A stretch of 64,000 nt of DNA from an uncultured Bryobacterales bacterium (lineage in GTDB: Bacteria; Acidobacteriota; Terriglobia; Bryobacterales; Bryobacteraceae). Location: NCBI GenBank assembly GCA_937959285.1, contig CALGAR010000142.1:1-64000 (forward strand), given 5' to 3'. This document shows positions 46,383 through 54,228 of the stretch, one piece after another (the stretch's first letter is position 1; every line of letters begins with the position of its first letter). The notes beneath the pieces are model-generated. The model made no database searches and was not told the origin of the DNA. It saw only the letters and a list, made by a program, of their open reading frames with translations. Position numbers and translations under genes: made by a program.

Positions 46383-47441
46383 CTATTGGTTCCGCAACGC
46401 CGGGCCGAAGCCCAGAGCTCTCCCGAGTCTCATCCATCGCGAGGCTGCCACAAGCGCCAGTTGGTCCTTCAGTTCACTGAGATGTTTGTCGAGCTTCATT
46501 GCCCATTCCGTCCGCTCAATCACCGTTTGCTCCGCTTTGTCCAAAAGCTCCACGCAGTCTGCCAGCTCGCGCGCTTTTGCATCGAGCTCGGCCTGAAGCT
46601 GGTCGGCCCACTGATTGCTGATCTCAAGATCCTTTGCCTGCTGCTGGTAGAGTTCGAGAAGCTTCTGGTGTTCGTGGCGCGCCTCGCGCAGTTGCTCTTC
46701 GAGACGGTGAATGTGGAGTTCCCGCTCCTGGAGGACGTTGCCGCCTTTCGGGAGATAGACGAAGTTGGGAAGGCGGGGCAACGGCGCGTCGCTGCAGATC
46801 GCGACGATGAAGTGGGGTTCGGCTTGCGAGGCGCGGTCGGAATCGAAACGCAATTCGGATTGGGGTGAGCCGGTTTCCGATTCGAATGCGATTGCAGGAG
46901 CGTGGTTCTGGGTGAAGACAAGAACGTGGGGGAACACCTGTCGGAGGGCCGCTGAAAATTCCTCAGGCTCGAACTCGTGGACGTGAAACGGGTTCGGTCC
47001 GTGAAGCTTTCGCGACTCCTGGTAGTAGCGCTTGTTGGGCGTAGAAACGATGAACTGCCCGCCAGGCGAGAGAATCCGCCGCACTTCTTCCAAGAGTTGG
47101 GGCCAGTCTTCCAGGTGTTCGATCACCTCGAAGGCGACCGCCAGATCAAACGAGCGGTTGGGGAAGGGAAGCCGCGTGCAGGAGGCAGTGACGTAGCGCA
47201 GGTTCGACGCACTGTAGGTGCTGCGGGCGTACGAGACAGCTTCGAGCGACACATCGATGCCTACTGCCGCTGATGCGGTACGGGCGAGTTCGAGAGTGCC
47301 GTAACCGGTTCCGCACCCGATGTCGAGTACCCGCTTTCCTTGCGTGAAGCGGGCCGCGAAAGCGTAGCGGGCAAAGTGCTCATTGTACAAGTCGGCGTCG
47401 ACCTGTCCTGGAATCACACGTTCACCGGTGAATTCTGGCAT
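46383..47441 (-). CDS. SAM-dependent methyltransferase with C-terminal coiled coil
   Basis: A 352-residue protein. The class I methyltransferase core (about 1-180) shows VLDIGCGTGYGTLELA, AFEVIEHLEDWPQLLEEVRR and FIVSTPNKRYYQESRK. The C-terminal third is a long coiled coil (REARHEHQKLLELYQQQAKD and on), an arrangement known from methyltransferases that cap glycan chains and set chain length, as with WbdD-like systems. That role fits the adjacent Wzt-like ATPase with a C-terminal carbohydrate-binding domain, but is inference. It ends one base from the GT2-GT4 fusion and starts 16 bases after the Wzt gene. Confidence 0.85.
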   Translation of the reverse strand: MPEFTGERVIPGQVDADLYNEHFARYAFAARFTQGKRVLDIGCGTGYGTLELARTASAAVGIDVSLEAVSYARSTYSASNLRYVTASCTRLPFPNRSFDLAVAFEVIEHLEDWPQLLEEVRRILSPGGQFIVSTPNKRYYQESRKLHGPNPFHVHEFEPEEFSAALRQVFPHVLVFTQNHAPAIAFESETGSPQSELRFDSDRASQAEPHFIVAICSDAPLPRLPNFVYLPKGGNVLQERELHIHRLEEQLREARHEHQKLLELYQQQAKDLEISNQWADQLQAELDAKARELADCVELLDKAEQTVIERTEWAMKLDKHLSELKDQLALVAASRWMRLGRALGFGPALRNQ

Positions 47442-47457
47442 CGATGCGAACCCTTCC

Positions 47458-48801
47458 CTACATCCGGCCTGCAGCCTGCGCTTCAGCGCCGGCAGTGTTG
47501 AGTCTTGCGTTCAGGTCTACGCGGCACGGGAGGTGGATGTAGCCGTAAATTTGACCTTCGCTGTGGCCCATCTGCAAGGTGATCGCATTATCGATCCAGT
47601 CGCACATCTTATAGCTGTGCAGCGTGCCGTCGGCGATGGCGGGAGAAAAGGAGAAGGTGGACGGATAGAGTTCGGGGATGTCGATGTGGAAATCCACGGT
47701 ATAGATTTCGCCGGGCAGCATGGGTGGAAGGTCAAAGCCCTCGCGGGCCGTGTTGGTGCCGGCGAAGTCGAGCCCCATGTGGTTGCGAAGCATGAATCCG
47801 ACCATCGGCCTTTCAATTTCTTCCTTCGCTCGGACGCTGATGCGAACGATCGCCTTGCTCAGGGGTTCCAATAGCTGGAGCGGGCGGCCCGATGAATCGC
47901 AGACTGCGATGCCCAGGATCTCAGCTCGGCCGTCGCCGTACCGGTGGTCGATGTTCGGAATGCTTTCGACCACTTCAGGAGCCTGCTCGATGGCGCTCTT
48001 GTCCTTGCGCGGTGCGCGGCTCAACTGGAGGTAGGCGGAATCCTTCTCCACCATCGCAGCCAGGTATTTTGCGACAACCGCATCGGTTTCTCCGAGATCC
48101 CGAATGCGTCCCCGTTCGAGCCAGAGGCAACGATCGCCAATCGCCTTCACGTCGCCGATTGCATGGGAGACGAAGAGAATGGTGATGCCTCTCGAACGCA
48201 GTTCATGGACCTTTCGCATGCAGCGCTGGCGGAAGTAGATGTCGCCGACTGCGAGCGCTTCGTCGACCAGGAGAATGTCGGGGTCGACGTGGATTGCCAC
48301 GGCGAAGGCAAGGCGGACCAGCATGCCGCTCGAGTAGGTCTTGACGGGCTGATTGATGAAGTCGCCGATTTCGGCGAAGGCTTCGATCTCTTTATACTTG
48401 CGATCGATTTCGGTGGATGAGAGACCGAGGATGGCGCCGTTCAGGTAGACGTTATCGCGGCCGGTGAACTCGGGATTGAAACCGGAGCCGAGCTCCAGGA
48501 GCGCCGAGACGCGGCCGTCCACGCGCACCGTGCCGGAAGTGGGCTTCAGGATGCCCGCGACGATCTGGAGGAGCGTGCTCTTTCCCGAACCATTCTCACC
48601 AATCAGACAGAAGGTCTCGCCGCGGTGAACGGTGAAGGATACATCCTGCAGCGCCCAGAAATCGTCGTGGAACCGGAGGCGGTTGAGCGTTGCCAGCTCT
48701 TTGAGGCGATCGAGCGGCGACGCATAGATGGGGTAGCTCTTGGAAACCCGTTCGAACGTAATGATCGGCGCAGGCGGTGAAGCGCTGTAGGGCACTATCA
48801 A
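47458..48801 (-). CDS. Wzt-type ABC transporter ATP-binding protein
   Basis: A 447-residue exporter ATPase. The nucleotide-binding domain (about 10-250) has Walker A GENGSGKST, the signature TYSSGMLVRLAFAVAI, Walker B ILLVDEALAVGD and the H loop LFVSHAIGD, and the RVSALLELGSGFNPEFTGR segment typical of the polysaccharide/teichoic acid export group. The C-terminal extension (about 290-435) is a beta domain as in Wzt, which recognises the chain terminus. The TTG at 48801 or the GTG at 48795 can start it. Its permease partner (Wzm) is not in the window, so either it is encoded elsewhere or the ATPase is shared. Confidence 0.9.
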   Translation of the reverse strand: MIVPYSASPPAPIITFERVSKSYPIYASPLDRLKELATLNRLRFHDDFWALQDVSFTVHRGETFCLIGENGSGKSTLLQIVAGILKPTSGTVRVDGRVSALLELGSGFNPEFTGRDNVYLNGAILGLSSTEIDRKYKEIEAFAEIGDFINQPVKTYSSGMLVRLAFAVAIHVDPDILLVDEALAVGDIYFRQRCMRKVHELRSRGITILFVSHAIGDVKAIGDRCLWLERGRIRDLGETDAVVAKYLAAMVEKDSAYLQLSRAPRKDKSAIEQAPEVVESIPNIDHRYGDGRAEILGIAVCDSSGRPLQLLEPLSKAIVRISVRAKEEIERPMVGFMLRNHMGLDFAGTNTAREGFDLPPMLPGEIYTVDFHIDIPELYPSTFSFSPAIADGTLHSYKMCDWIDNAITLQMGHSEGQIYGYIHLPCRVDLNARLNTAGAEAQAAGRM

Positions 48802-48948
48802 CGAATCTACTGAAGCGAAAACAGGACTGTCAACGCGGGTGCGGGGCGACGGCGCAGAGTGGCGAAGATACGACGAAGACGGATTCAGCGTGCGACGGGC
48901 ACGTGCCCCGCGGCCGAGTGTGAAGGGAAGGAGGGGCGGAGCCGGGGT

Positions 48949-48978
48949 TTGACAAGGCAGGCGCCGCCCGCATACGCT
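48949..48978 (+). promoter_or_regulatory. Promoter of the tRNA-Met gene
   Basis: A perfect TTGACA at 48949-48954 and TACGCT at 48973-48978 are 18 bases apart, ending 17 bases before the tRNA. The remaining gap from 48802 is plain GC-rich sequence with no gene seen. Confidence 0.55.
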
Positions 48979-48995
48979 AGTAAAGTCAGGACATT

Positions 48996-49072
<77 letters not shown>

Positions 49073-49088
49073 TCCCGCCAGGCATTCA

Positions 49089-49991
49089 CTACCTCGTCAC
49101 AATCAGGTTGTAGATCCGGTCCAGGTCGTCCTGGGAGTAGTATTCGATCTCGATGCGGCCGCGTTGCGGGGTTTTCTCAACGATGCGGACGCGCGTTCCC
49201 AGAGCACTCTCCATCTCCTGAATGGCGGCCTTGACGTTGGGATCGGGAGGCTTTGGGGCTTCGGGTTCCGGTTTCGGCTGCAGGAGGCGCTGTACGAGCT
49301 TCTCGACCTGCCGGACGGAGAGGCCTTCGTCGACGGCCTTTTGTGCGATCTCGATCTGGAGTTCGGGTGTCGGCAGACCGAGTACGGCGCGAGCGTGGCC
49401 CATAGAGAGGCGATGCTCGGCGAGGAGGAGTTGCACGGGTTCGGGGAGGCGCAGGAGGCGGAGGGTGTTGGTGATCGTGGTCCGGTCCTTGCCAGTGCGC
49501 TTCCCAAGTTCTTCGTGGCTGAGGCCGAGCTGCCGGATGAGGCGGTCGAAGGCCTGGGCAACCTCGATGGGATTCAAGTCCTCGCGCTGGATGTTTTCAA
49601 TGAGGGTGATTTCAAGAAGCCGGTCGTCGGCAATATCCTGAACGACAACGGGAACCTCGGTCAGGCCGGCGATTTTGGCGGCGCGCCAGCGGCGTTCTCC
49701 TGCGACGAGCTGGTAGTGGTCGCCCTTGCGGAGAACGACGAGGGGCTGAATGATGCCGTTCGCCTGGATCGACTGCGCGAGCTCCTGGAGCTTCTCAGGC
49801 TGGAACGTGTTGCGCGGCTGCAGCGGATTGGGTTGAATGGCGTCGACAGGAACGCGCAAGACGGCATCTTTGGTCCCGGCGGGAGAAGCCGGAGCGTCGG
49901 CGGGCCGGGCCGCTGCGCCGGAACGGGTCGGCAGCAGGGCGGAGAGACCCTTACCTAACGCTTTGCGAGGATTTTCGGACGGCTTGCTCAT
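49089..49991 (-). CDS. parB: Chromosome partitioning protein ParB
   Basis: A 300-residue CTP-dependent clamp that loads at parS. The N-terminal ALGKGLSALLP contacts ParA. The CTP-binding motifs are NPLQPRNTF and GERRWRAAKIAGLTEVPVVV, followed by ENIQREDLNPIEVAQAFDRL and the helix-turn-helix LSHEELGKRTGKDRTTITNT, then the C-terminal dimerisation region. Its own start overlaps the end of parA by 41 bases, so the two are translated together. Three parS sites lie just upstream of parA. Confidence 0.97.
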   Translation of the reverse strand: MSKPSENPRKALGKGLSALLPTRSGAAARPADAPASPAGTKDAVLRVPVDAIQPNPLQPRNTFQPEKLQELAQSIQANGIIQPLVVLRKGDHYQLVAGERRWRAAKIAGLTEVPVVVQDIADDRLLEITLIENIQREDLNPIEVAQAFDRLIRQLGLSHEELGKRTGKDRTTITNTLRLLRLPEPVQLLLAEHRLSMGHARAVLGLPTPELQIEIAQKAVDEGLSVRQVEKLVQRLLQPKPEPEAPKPPDPNVKAAIQEMESALGTRVRIVEKTPQRGRIEIEYYSQDDLDRIYNLIVTR

Positions 49992-50745
49992 TCGCTAGGA
50001 TCTCCTTTGCGAGCTTGATATAAGATTCCGCTCCACGCGAGCGGACGTCGTAGTAAAGAATGGGCTTTCCGTGGCTGGGCGCCTCCGCCAGGCGGACGCT
50101 GCGAGGGATGACTGTCTTGAAGACGTCATCGCCGAAGAACTCCTTGAGGTCGTCGGCGACCTGGCGGGTGAGGTTCGTTCGGTCGTCGTACATCGTCAGG
50201 AGGATTCCTTCGATGGCGAGAGAATGGTGGAAGGAATCCCGGATGCGATCGACCGTATCCATGAGCTGGGAAATGCCCTCCAACGCAAAAAACTCGCACT
50301 GAATCGGGATCAGGATCGAGTCCGCGGCAACGAGCGCATTGAGGGTAAGGAGGTCGAGCGCCGGCGGGCAGTCGAGCAGAATGTAGTGGTAGCGCTTGCG
50401 GACGGAGTTGAGGCGCTGGCGCAGGCGGGACTCGCGGTTTTCAAGATCAACGAGCTCGACGTTCGCGGCGACGAGGTTCTTGTCGGCGGGGACGATATCG
50501 AGACCGTCGAACTCGGTGGGGCGAATCACGTCCTCAAGAGGGCGGTCTCCGACGAGCGCATCGTATAAGGTGAGCTGTTCCGGGTCCTTTCGGATGCCGA
50601 GGCCGGTAGTCGAGTTGCCCTGAGGGTCAGAGTCGACGAGAAGGATGCGGAGGTCGTTGGCGGCGAGGGAGGCGGAAAGATTAATCGCCGTCGTTGTCTT
50701 ACCGACGCCGCCTTTCTGGTTAGCAATTGCGATGGTTTTACCCAA
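49951..50745 (-). CDS. parA: Chromosome partitioning ATPase ParA (Soj)
   Basis: A 264-residue deviant Walker ATPase that positions ParB-parS complexes. The deviant P loop is AIANQKGGVGKTTTAINLSA, switch residues lie in LVDSDPQGNSTTGLGI, and YHYILLDCPPALDLLTLNAL is the Walker B-type strand. The compact N-terminus without a helix-turn-helix is the chromosomal (Soj) form, not a plasmid type Ia ParA. It is transcribed toward parB away from the parS cluster at 50801-50886. rsmG, often found between mnmG and parA, is missing. Confidence 0.97.
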   Translation of the reverse strand: MGKTIAIANQKGGVGKTTTAINLSASLAANDLRILLVDSDPQGNSTTGLGIRKDPEQLTLYDALVGDRPLEDVIRPTEFDGLDIVPADKNLVAANVELVDLENRESRLRQRLNSVRKRYHYILLDCPPALDLLTLNALVAADSILIPIQCEFFALEGISQLMDTVDRIRDSFHHSLAIEGILLTMYDDRTNLTRQVADDLKEFFGDDVFKTVIPRSVRLAEAPSHGKPILYYDVRSRGAESYIKLAKEILANEQAVRKSSQSVR

Positions 50746-50800
50746 GGATCGTTACTCCGGCGAGAAGTTCTCATCCTAACATGGCTGGCGGCGGTTGGTA

Positions 50801-50816
50801 TGTTTCACGTGGAACA
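50801..50816 (-). other. parS site 1 (inverted copy)
   Basis: TGTTTCACGTGGAACA, the exact inverse of the next two sites, lies 55 bases upstream of parA. It matches the widely conserved bacterial parS consensus at every position but the variable fourth/fifth base. Confidence 0.95.
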
Positions 50817-50846
50817 TCGGTCAAACGGTCCTGTTCCAGATAGAGG

Positions 50847-50862
50847 TGTTCCACGTGAAACA
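50847..50862 (+). other. parS site 2
   Basis: TGTTCCACGTGAAACA, a consensus parS, 30 bases from site 1. Confidence 0.95.
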
Positions 50863-50870
50863 GGAAAGGA

Positions 50871-50886
50871 TGTTCCACGTGAAACA
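50871..50886 (+). other. parS site 3
   Basis: Identical to site 2 and spaced 24 bases from it (centre to centre), about two helical turns. It lies 5 bases before the mnmG stop. Confidence 0.95.
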
Positions 50887-50891
50887 GTAGC

Positions 50892-52775
50892 TCAGGCAGG
50901 CTGATGGCGCTGGAGACTGAGGTAGATATCGAGAACGGCGATCGCCGCGGGCGTCACACCGGGAATTCTTCCGGCTTGGCCAAGCGTCTCCGGCCGTACC
51001 CGCTCCAGCTTATCCCGAATCTCGCGTGACAGTCCGGGGATCGATTTGTAGTCGAAGGTCGGGGGGATCCGCCTTCGCTCCGCTTCCTTCAGGCGCTCGA
51101 TCTGCCGCTCCTGCTGCGAAATGTAACCGGCGTACTTCGCTTCCGTCTCGATTGTGGTCAGCAGTCCCCGTACCGGCTCCTCACCCAGCGCTGACACCAG
51201 GAATCGGCGCAGCATCTCAATCTTCGCCTCTGGGCGGCGGAGCCAGACACGGAGCGTCGGCCGATCGTCGGCGGACATTCCAAGACCCGGGAAGTGAACC
51301 GGATCGATGCGCTGCTCATCGAGAATCCGAAGCAAACGCTCCTTCTGCTGCCTCTTCTTTGTCAGCAGGGCCCAGCGCTCCTCGGAAACGAGCCCAACGC
51401 GGCGGCCGTGCTCTGTCAGCCGCTCATCGGCATTGTCGATCCTCAGGTGCAACCGGAACTCGGCGCGCGACGTGAACATCCGGTAGGGCTCGTCGGCGCC
51501 CTTCGTGATCAAATCGTCGATCAGAATGCCTGTATAGCCTTCCGTGCGCCCGAGAACCAGCGGATCCTTCTGACCAAGGCGGCAGGCCGCGTTGATTCCC
51601 GCAATCAGTCCCTGGCAAGCCGCCTCCTCGTATCCCGACGTCCCGTTGATCTGCCCCGCAAGGAACAGCCCGCGAATCGATTTCACTTCCAGTGTATGGT
51701 GCAGCTCTCGCGGATCGATTGCGTCATATTCAATTGCGTAGCCCGGCCGGATCATTTCCGCCTTCTCCAGGCCGGGGATCGAGGCGACCATTGCCTCCTG
51801 CACGTCAACCGGCATGCTCGTCGACATGCCATTGACGTAGATCTCATTCGTATCCAGGCCTTCGGGCTCCAGGAAAATCTGATGGCGGTCCTTATCCGGG
51901 AACTTTACGAACTTGTCCTCAATAGAGGGACAGTAGCGCGGCCCGATGCCTGTGATTTGACCGCTATACAGCGGCGACCGCGAGAGGCTCGCCTGGATGA
52001 TTCTCTTGGTCTCCTCGGTTGTGTATCCGACGTGGCAGGCGATCTGCGGGCGGTCGATCCGGGGAGTGAGAAACGAAAAGGGGGTGGGATCGGGATCGCC
52101 GTACTGCGGTTCGAAGCAGGACCAAGCGATCGTCCGGCCGTCCAGGCGGGGAGGCGTCCCTGTCTTCAGGCGCGTCCAGCTCAGTCCAAGGGTCCGAAGC
52201 TGGTCTCCGAGCAATTGAGACGGAGCCTCGCCATTGCGCCCGCAACTGTACTTCGATTCTCCGACATGCGCCAGCCCGTTGAGAAACGTCCCGGTCGTGA
52301 CGATGACGGCGCCGCTCGAAAGCGTCCGCCCGTCCCTCAGCAGGACGCCGGTCACTCGTCGCTCCTCCGTTCCCTCGATCACCAGTTCCGCGACCTCGGC
52401 CTGGAGGATCCGAAGGTTCGGCTCCTGTTCCAGCACCTCGCGCATGCGCACGCGGTACCTTTTCTTATCGCACTGCGCCCGCGGCGACCAAACGGCAGGG
52501 CCCCGGCTGGTGTTGAGCAGACGGAACTGAATTCCGACCGCGTCCGTCACTTCTCCCATCACGCCGCCAAGCGCGTCGATTTCGCGGACCAGGTGGCCCT
52601 TCGCGATGCCGCCGATCGCCGGATTGCACGACATCTGGGCGATCAGGTCGGCGTTCATCGTGATCATCGCGGTACGCAGCCCCATCCGCGCGCACGCGCG
52701 TGCCGCCTCGCAGCCCGCATGGCCTGCGCCGACCACAATGACGTCATAGCGAGCTTGTCGAGTTGGTAGTTGCAT
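50892..52775 (-). CDS. mnmG: tRNA uridine-5-carboxymethylaminomethyl modification enzyme MnmG (GidA)
   Basis: The FAD-dependent partner of MnmE that modifies U34 of several tRNAs. About 627 residues from the ATG at 52775. The Rossmann FAD motif is [59 protein letters not shown] and the later [19 protein letters not shown] are family signatures, and the C-terminal helical domain has [11 protein letters not shown] and [12 protein letters not shown]. Two ATGs further upstream (52808, 52874) are in frame, but the latter is inside purD. It is next to parA, separated only by the parS cluster, a conserved origin-proximal order. mnmE is not in the window. Confidence 0.96.
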   Translation of the reverse strand: MQLPTRQARYDVIVVGAGHAGCEAARACARMGLRTAMITMNADLIAQMSCNPAIGGIAKGHLVREIDALGGVMGEVTDAVGIQFRLLNTSRGPAVWSPRAQCDKKRYRVRMREVLEQEPNLRILQAEVAELVIEGTEERRVTGVLLRDGRTLSSGAVIVTTGTFLNGLAHVGESKYSCGRNGEAPSQLLGDQLRTLGLSWTRLKTGTPPRLDGRTIAWSCFEPQYGDPDPTPFSFLTPRIDRPQIACHVGYTTEETKRIIQASLSRSPLYSGQITGIGPRYCPSIEDKFVKFPDKDRHQIFLEPEGLDTNEIYVNGMSTSMPVDVQEAMVASIPGLEKAEMIRPGYAIEYDAIDPRELHHTLEVKSIRGLFLAGQINGTSGYEEAACQGLIAGINAACRLGQKDPLVLGRTEGYTGILIDDLITKGADEPYRMFTSRAEFRLHLRIDNADERLTEHGRRVGLVSEERWALLTKKRQQKERLLRILDEQRIDPVHFPGLGMSADDRPTLRVWLRRPEAKIEMLRRFLVSALGEEPVRGLLTTIETEAKYAGYISQQERQIERLKEAERRRIPPTFDYKSIPGLSREIRDKLERVRPETLGQAGRIPGVTPAAIAVLDIYLSLQRHQPA

Positions 52776-52830
52776 CACGTCCCGCGCTATAGTCGTACTT
52801 CTGACCATTTTATCGAGAGGGAGAAACCGG

Positions 52831-54120
52831 TTGAGAACATTAGTAATTGGAAGCGGGGGCAGGGAGCATGCCATCGCCTGGAGGCTGGCTCAAGGAAAAT
52901 CGGTGTCCCGCCTCTACGCGACACCGGGCAATCCCGGCATCGCGCGCGTCGCCGAATGCCTCCCGTGCTCGGGCGACCCTGAGGAGCTTGTGAAGCTTGC
53001 TGAATCCGTGGACGCCGAGCTGACGGTCGTCGGTCCCGAAGCTCCCCTGGTAGCCGGGGTTGTGGACGCCTTCCGCGCCGCCGGACGCCGGATCGTCGGT
53101 CCCACGCAGGCTGCTGCCCAGCTCGAGGGTAGCAAGATCATGGCAAAGAACTTCATGCGTGAGGCTGGAATCCCGACAGCCCGCTACAGGACTGCCATCA
53201 GCTTCGAGGAAGCGCTTGCCGCTCTGGCCGAGTTCGATTACCCGGTGGTCCTCAAGGCCGACGGCCTCGCCGCGGGCAAAGGGGTCGTAATCTGCGAGGA
53301 TCGAACCAGGGCGGAAACTGTTCTTCGCGGTATGTTTTCCGGCGAACTGGTCGGCAAAGCTGGCTCTCGCGTCGTAATCGAAGAGTTCTTGCAGGGGGAA
53401 GAGGTCAGTTTTATTATCCTGACCGACGGTGAGAACGTTGTCCCTCTCCAGCCGACGCAGGATCACAAAGCCGCCTACGACGGCGATCAGGGGCCCAATA
53501 CAGGCGGCATGGGCGCTTACTGCGATAGCGCCATCCTGACCGGGGAGCAAACGGAGCAAATCCTCTCAAGTGTAATCTATCCTACACTTCAGGGTATGAA
53601 GAGGCGGGGGACGCCTTTTACCGGGTTCCTGTATGCGGGCCTCATGATGACGGCGGCTGGCCCGAAGGTGCTTGAGTTTAACGTACGCCTGGGCGATCCG
53701 GAGACCCAGGTTCTGATGCACCGCCTCACCTCGGACTTTGGCGAGCTTCTGGCTGCGGCCGCCGCCGGCTCGCTCGCTGGCGCGGAAGCTGCCTGGTATA
53801 CCGAACCGAGCGTCTGCGTCGTAATGGCAGCGCATGGATACCCGGGCAAGGTGCGGACCGGCGACCTTATTGAGGGCATTGACGAGGCCGAGGCGACTGG
53901 AGCGGTCGTGTTTCAAGCCGGCACGCGCGTGGGACCGAAGGGGCTCGAGACCGCGGGCGGCCGTGTGCTGGCCGTGACGGCGACCGGCCAGGGCCTCTCC
54001 GGCGCCATCGAGAACGCCTACCGTGGCGTCGAGCGTATTCGCTTTGATGGCGTGCACTATCGGAAAGACATTGGCCGCAAAGGACTAAGACGCTACAATA
54101 AAGAAGGTTCGGGGACGTAG
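52831..54120 (+). CDS. purD: Phosphoribosylamine-glycine ligase
   Basis: An ATP-grasp enzyme, the second step of purine synthesis, 429 residues. [19 protein letters not shown] opens the N-terminal domain, and the ATP-grasp part has [31 protein letters not shown] and [38 protein letters not shown] is the metal-binding segment. It uses TTG at 52831 with GAGGGAGAAACC upstream. The last bases of the gene, including the TAG stop, lie inside the tRNA-Arg gene, so the mRNA and tRNA share 10 bases and must be separated by RNA processing. It diverges from mnmG. Confidence 0.95.
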   Translation: MRTLVIGSGGREHAIAWRLAQGKSVSRLYATPGNPGIARVAECLPCSGDPEELVKLAESVDAELTVVGPEAPLVAGVVDAFRAAGRRIVGPTQAAAQLEGSKIMAKNFMREAGIPTARYRTAISFEEALAALAEFDYPVVLKADGLAAGKGVVICEDRTRAETVLRGMFSGELVGKAGSRVVIEEFLQGEEVSFIILTDGENVVPLQPTQDHKAAYDGDQGPNTGGMGAYCDSAILTGEQTEQILSSVIYPTLQGMKRRGTPFTGFLYAGLMMTAAGPKVLEFNVRLGDPETQVLMHRLTSDFGELLAAAAAGSLAGAEAAWYTEPSVCVVMAAHGYPGKVRTGDLIEGIDEAEATGAVVFQAGTRVGPKGLETAGGRVLAVTATGQGLSGAIENAYRGVERIRFDGVHYRKDIGRKGLRRYNKEGSGT

Positions 54121-54187
54121 CTCAGTTGGATAGAGCGTCCGCCTCCTAAGCGGAAGGTCGGCAGTTCGAATCTGCCCGTCCCTACCA
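54111..54187 (+). tRNA. tRNA-Arg (anticodon CCT), overlapping the end of purD
   Basis: GGGGACG acceptor pairs with CGTCCCT (first pair G-T), then A and an encoded CCA. The D arm has AGTTGGATAGA. Anticodon stem TCCGC/GCGGA holds loop CTCCTAA (anticodon CCT). The T loop is TTCGAAT. Bases 54111-54120 are also the last codons and stop (ACG-TAG region) of purD. No separate promoter is seen, so it is probably made from the purD transcript. Confidence 0.95.
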
Positions 54188-54228
54188 TCCTTTGCGGCGG
54201 ATAGCTACACTAGAGTTGATCCGCGCAA

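Noticed and set aside
51294..52769. 491-codon open frame antisense to mnmG
   Set aside because: Shadow frame; the protein is arginine- and leucine-rich without recognisable motifs, whereas mnmG is certain.
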